From Chloroflexi bacterium RBG_16_57_11 (lineage in GTDB: Bacteria > Chloroflexota > Anaerolineae > Anaerolineales > UBA4823): DNA of 9,891 bases. Below, in pieces: positions 8,043-9,891 of this stretch (within the stretch, counting starts at the first letter, position 1; each line of letters starts with the position of its first letter). Made by a program: the position numbers and the translations under genes. The stretch lies in assembly GCA_001795165.1 (NCBI GenBank), contig MGNS01000170.1:64082-73972 (forward strand). The letters run 5' to 3'. The notes beneath the pieces are model-generated. The model worked only from the letters and a program-made list of their open reading frames with translations. It had not been told where the DNA came from and did no database searches.

Positions 8043-8068
8043 AAACGCCTCTGCCCTGGCATCGGAAG
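7954..8068. repeat. Pair of 13-bp direct repeats spaced 102 bp
   Basis: The word CTGGCATCGGAAG occurs at 7954-7966 and again at 8056-8068 in the same orientation. The 102-bp offset is a multiple of three. The copies flank the point where integrase resemblance has just ended. They could be a chance match, a trace of a target or attachment site, or a remnant of a coding repeat. Confidence 0.3.
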
Positions 8069-8130
8069 GTACTGCAGCGCTCAGATCGGTCTCCATAGGC
8101 GCCTTATCCTCCGCATAAACATTAAGATTA

Positions 8131-8159
8131 TTGCTTGCAGGCTCTCGGTGGTGTATAAT
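8131..8159 (+). promoter_or_regulatory. Sigma70-like promoter upstream of the SpvB-like gene
   Basis: TTGCTT (8131-8136) and a perfect TATAAT (8154-8159) are separated by exactly 17 bp. The -35 box matches consensus at 3 of 6 positions. A start near 8166 would give a 5' leader of about 180 nt before the ATG at 8348. This is the best promoter candidate for the downstream secreted protein, but it is a sequence match only. Confidence 0.45.
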
Positions 8160-8334
8160 AGCGTATCTGGATTGAATTTGTCGATTATAGATTTCCAATA
8201 CGTGACATTTGTTATAGCTATCATTGACCATGCCGATCTAAATGGGGCTAATCTCCAAGAGGTATTAGATTGGGGCTTCGTGAACGCTTTCAACAAGTAA
8301 AAAGGCTTGTATCCGTTATAGGCAGGGACAGAAT

Positions 8335-8340
8335 AGGAGA
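8335..8340 (+). promoter_or_regulatory. Strong ribosome binding site of the SpvB-like gene
   Basis: AGGAGA lies 7 nt before the ATG at 8348, an almost ideal Shine-Dalgarno. It fixes the start of a gene whose 3' end lies outside the window. Confidence 0.7.
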
Positions 8341-8347
8341 CTGGGTC

Positions 8348-9891
8348 ATGTATACACACTCACTTTGGAGACGTGTCATCAACATTGCCACCGCGTTTGT
8401 GCTGATGGCAAACATATTCACGACGGCTGTGGCAGCCGAACCGCTGGGGGGTGCCAACTCTTCGACGCTCGCCCGCGAACCACAGTTGACACCTGCGCAG
8501 ATTGGGGACGGCTCCATCGACGGGCTGCAGTTCCCCGATCCCACCGAAAGCCTGGCGATGGTCGAGCCCCCGACTGCGAGCAGCGACGGCGGCGCCCACC
8601 TGTCGTATCCGCTGCTGATCCCCAAGGGACGCGGCATTACCCCCGACCTCTCATTCGTATACGACTCGGGCGGTGGAAACGGCTGGCTCGGTCAGGGTTG
8701 GGACCTGTCGGTCGGCGAGATCAGCGTCGACACTCGCTGGGGCGCGCCGTACTTCGATCCTGCGTTCGAGAGCGAGACCTACAGCCTCGACGGCGACATG
8801 CTGATCCCCAACGCGCTCGGAACTACGTGGGAGCCGCGCCTGCCCGGCGATCGCCAGGACTACACCCGCCAGGTGGAGACCCAGTACGAGCAGATCATCC
8901 GTCACGAAGTGCCCGGGGAGGGACCGAAGGGCTACTTCTGGGAGGTCCACGACAAGGGCGGCAACGTCTTCTGGTACGGTGGCCAACCCGACCAGGGCGG
9001 CCCTGACGGCTACAACTACCTCGACGACGACCCGGCCAACGACCTGACCCCGACGATCGACCGTTCGGCGATCGTCACCGACGAGAACGGCAACGGCGTG
9101 CGCTGGCTACTAAGCGCGCAGCGCGACGTCGGCGTCAACCAGATCAGCTACCACTACACCACCATCCACTACCAGTACGGCGCTGCCGGTTGGACGAACG
9201 TCGGGACTGACGACGACAGTTGCACGCCGTCGGACACGGTGCTCTGCGCCAAGCACACCTACCTGACCAGCATCAACTACACGGAGGCGGCGGACATCGC
9301 CCCGGCTCCCGACGGTGACGCCGAGTACGAGATCGTGCTGACGCGCGACCACAGCCGCGAGGATCCCGTCGTCGATGCCATGGGCGGCTACGTCGACCTG
9401 ACTGTCGACCGCCTCATCCGGGTCGACGTCTACCACGGCGATCCGATCGTCACCGGTACCGACAGCGACGGTAACGAGACGCGCGCCCCGCGCACCTACG
9501 ATCAGCTCGCCGTGCGCTACGACCTCGGCTACCAGACCGGCGCCTTCGGCAAGTCGCTGCTGACGACGGTCATCCAGGTCGGCAGCGACCAGACCACCTC
9601 GGCGACACACACGTTCACCTACTACGACCGCGTCAGCAAGCCGGGCGGGGGCTACGACGGCTTTGGCGCAGCCAGTGACTGGACCACCGGCAGCGACCTG
9701 CCCGATCGCCTGTTGCTCGACAGCAGCGCGGCCATCGGCGCGCTCGGCTCATCCGAGAGCAACTCCGGCGAAGGTCACGCCTACATCGGGTTCAACCCCA
9801 TCGACCCCTTGAAGGTCGGCTCGTTCGGCGGATCGCTCCAGATTGGTGGAGGCGCCACCGAGGCGATCGCCGAGTGGCTCGACATCAACGG
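8348..9891 (+). CDS. Secreted SpvB/TcdB-like (Tc toxin B / Rhs-type) protein, 3' end outside window
   Basis: The frame is open from the ATG at 8348 to the window end (514 codons and two bases, no stop). Residues 1-30 form a Sec signal peptide: Arg8-Arg9, a hydrophobic core about 10-24, and AVAA (27-30) as the likely signal peptidase I site. Residues about 81-134 carry the SpvB N-terminal signature: HLSYPLLIPKGRGITPDLSF, then SGGGNGWLGQGWDLSVGEI, then TRWGAP. From about 470 (IGFNPIDPLK to EWLDING) the chain approaches the DxNGDG-type repeats that usually follow in this family. By family knowledge, such proteins form the shell of Tc toxins (TcB) or related YD-repeat proteins that encapsulate a C-terminal effector; the effector end is not visible. 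Most insecticidal TcB proteins lack a Sec signal, so export here may differ. The gene is far richer in G+C (about 65% by eye) than its neighbours, consistent with transfer. Confidence 0.85.
   Translation, partial: MYTHSLWRRVINIATAFVLMANIFTTAVAAEPLGGANSSTLAREPQLTPAQIGDGSIDGLQFPDPTESLAMVEPPTASSDGGAHLSYPLLIPKGRGITPDLSFVYDSGGGNGWLGQGWDLSVGEISVDTRWGAPYFDPAFESETYSLDGDMLIPNALGTTWEPRLPGDRQDYTRQVETQYEQIIRHEVPGEGPKGYFWEVHDKGGNVFWYGGQPDQGGPDGYNYLDDDPANDLTPTIDRSAIVTDENGNGVRWLLSAQRDVGVNQISYHYTTIHYQYGAAGWTNVGTDDDSCTPSDTVLCAKHTYLTSINYTEAADIAPAPDGDAEYEIVLTRDHSREDPVVDAMGGYVDLTVDRLIRVDVYHGDPIVTGTDSDGNETRAPRTYDQLAVRYDLGYQTGAFGKSLLTTVIQVGSDQTTSATHTFTYYDRVSKPGGGYDGFGAASDWTTGSDLPDRLLLDSSAAIGALGSSESNSGEGHAYIGFNPIDPLKVGSFGGSLQIGGGATEAIAEWLDIN

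Larger units (their letters stand above)
7941..8347 (+). other. Gene-poor spacer between integrase remnant and SpvB-like gene
   Basis: I see no gene I can support in these roughly 400 bases. Short open frames exist on both strands (about 90 codons at 7950-8231 and at 8081-8359 on the minus strand, and 8043-8300 on the plus strand), but none has a good ribosome binding site or a recognisable family, and they overlap one another. The stretch holds two copies of a 13-bp word (7954-7966 and 8056-8068), a promoter-like site (8131-8159) and the ribosome binding site of the next gene. Its composition resembles the left side of the window, not the GC-rich gene that follows. Confidence 0.5.

Noticed and set aside
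7950..8231. Minus-strand open frame of 93 codons in the spacer
   Set aside because: No Shine-Dalgarno before its ATG, no recognisable family, Ala/Asp-rich C-terminal half of low complexity, and it overlaps a plus-strand open frame and the promoter-like site.
7941..8347. tRNA gene or tRNA-type attachment site near the integrase remnant
   Set aside because: I could not find a cloverleaf or a TTC-containing T-arm in this stretch by eye.
8081..8359. Minus-strand open frame of 92 codons crossing the start of the SpvB-like gene
   Set aside because: It overlaps the strong RBS and start of a well-supported gene and shows no family features; most likely a chance frame.
8365..9006. Plus-strand open frame of 213 codons in another frame of the SpvB-like gene
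   Set aside because: Arg/Pro/Gly-rich translation typical of an out-of-frame reading of GC-rich DNA; the SpvB frame has clear family motifs.
9110..9610. Minus-strand open frame of 166 codons
   Set aside because: It lies wholly opposite the SpvB-like gene in GC-rich DNA, where long antisense frames are expected; its Val/Asp/Ala-rich translation looks like a shadow.
1..9891. CRISPR array or insertion-sequence ends
   Set aside because: No regularly spaced repeats and no convincing terminal inverted repeats flanking a transposase were seen.

Overview
The window looks like chromosomal DNA of a bacterium of moderate GC, roughly half G+C by eye up to about position 8350. From the gene families (an Rv1747-like FHA-ABC exporter, AarF/UbiB proteins with C-terminal membrane helices, an integrase of a type common there, a Tc/SpvB-like protein) I would guess Chloroflexota, perhaps Anaerolineae. 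That assignment is inference from gene content; there is no rRNA or other marker in the window.

Region 1 (1-7555) is a compact rightward cluster that reads like an operon. It starts with an AarF/ABC1/UbiB kinase-like protein cut by the left edge of the window; its nucleotide-binding residues are degenerate, so it looks like a pseudokinase. A second, intact-looking paralogue follows with a 4-bp ATGA overlap. Then comes a very large single-polypeptide ABC exporter with three N-terminal FHA (phosphothreonine-binding) domains, an ABCG-like ATPase, a six-helix permease and an unusually long extracytoplasmic loop. Eight bases later comes an Sfp-type 4'-phosphopantetheinyl transferase. By analogy with Mycobacterium tuberculosis Rv1747, an FHA-ABC exporter controlled by the Ser/Thr kinase PknF, a testable model is that the kinase/pseudokinase pair acts on or with the exporter. 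The carrier-activating PPTase would fit an exported lipid or polyketide-like product. No biosynthetic gene is visible here, so the substrate is unknown.

Region 2 (about 7545-8347) is a scar. The middle part of a tyrosine-recombinase gene abuts and overlaps the end of the PPTase gene; it has lost its first catalytic Arg and its whole catalytic C-terminal half. About 400 bp follow with no gene I can support, but with a sigma70-like promoter (perfect TATAAT, 17-bp spacing) pointing right.

Region 3 (8348 to the end) opens a long gene that leaves the window: a Sec signal peptide, then the SpvB/TcdB N-terminal domain typical of Tc-toxin B subunits and Rhs/YD-type secreted shells. Base composition rises sharply here (about 65% G+C by eye), which suggests an acquired gene with its own history, or possibly an assembly join.
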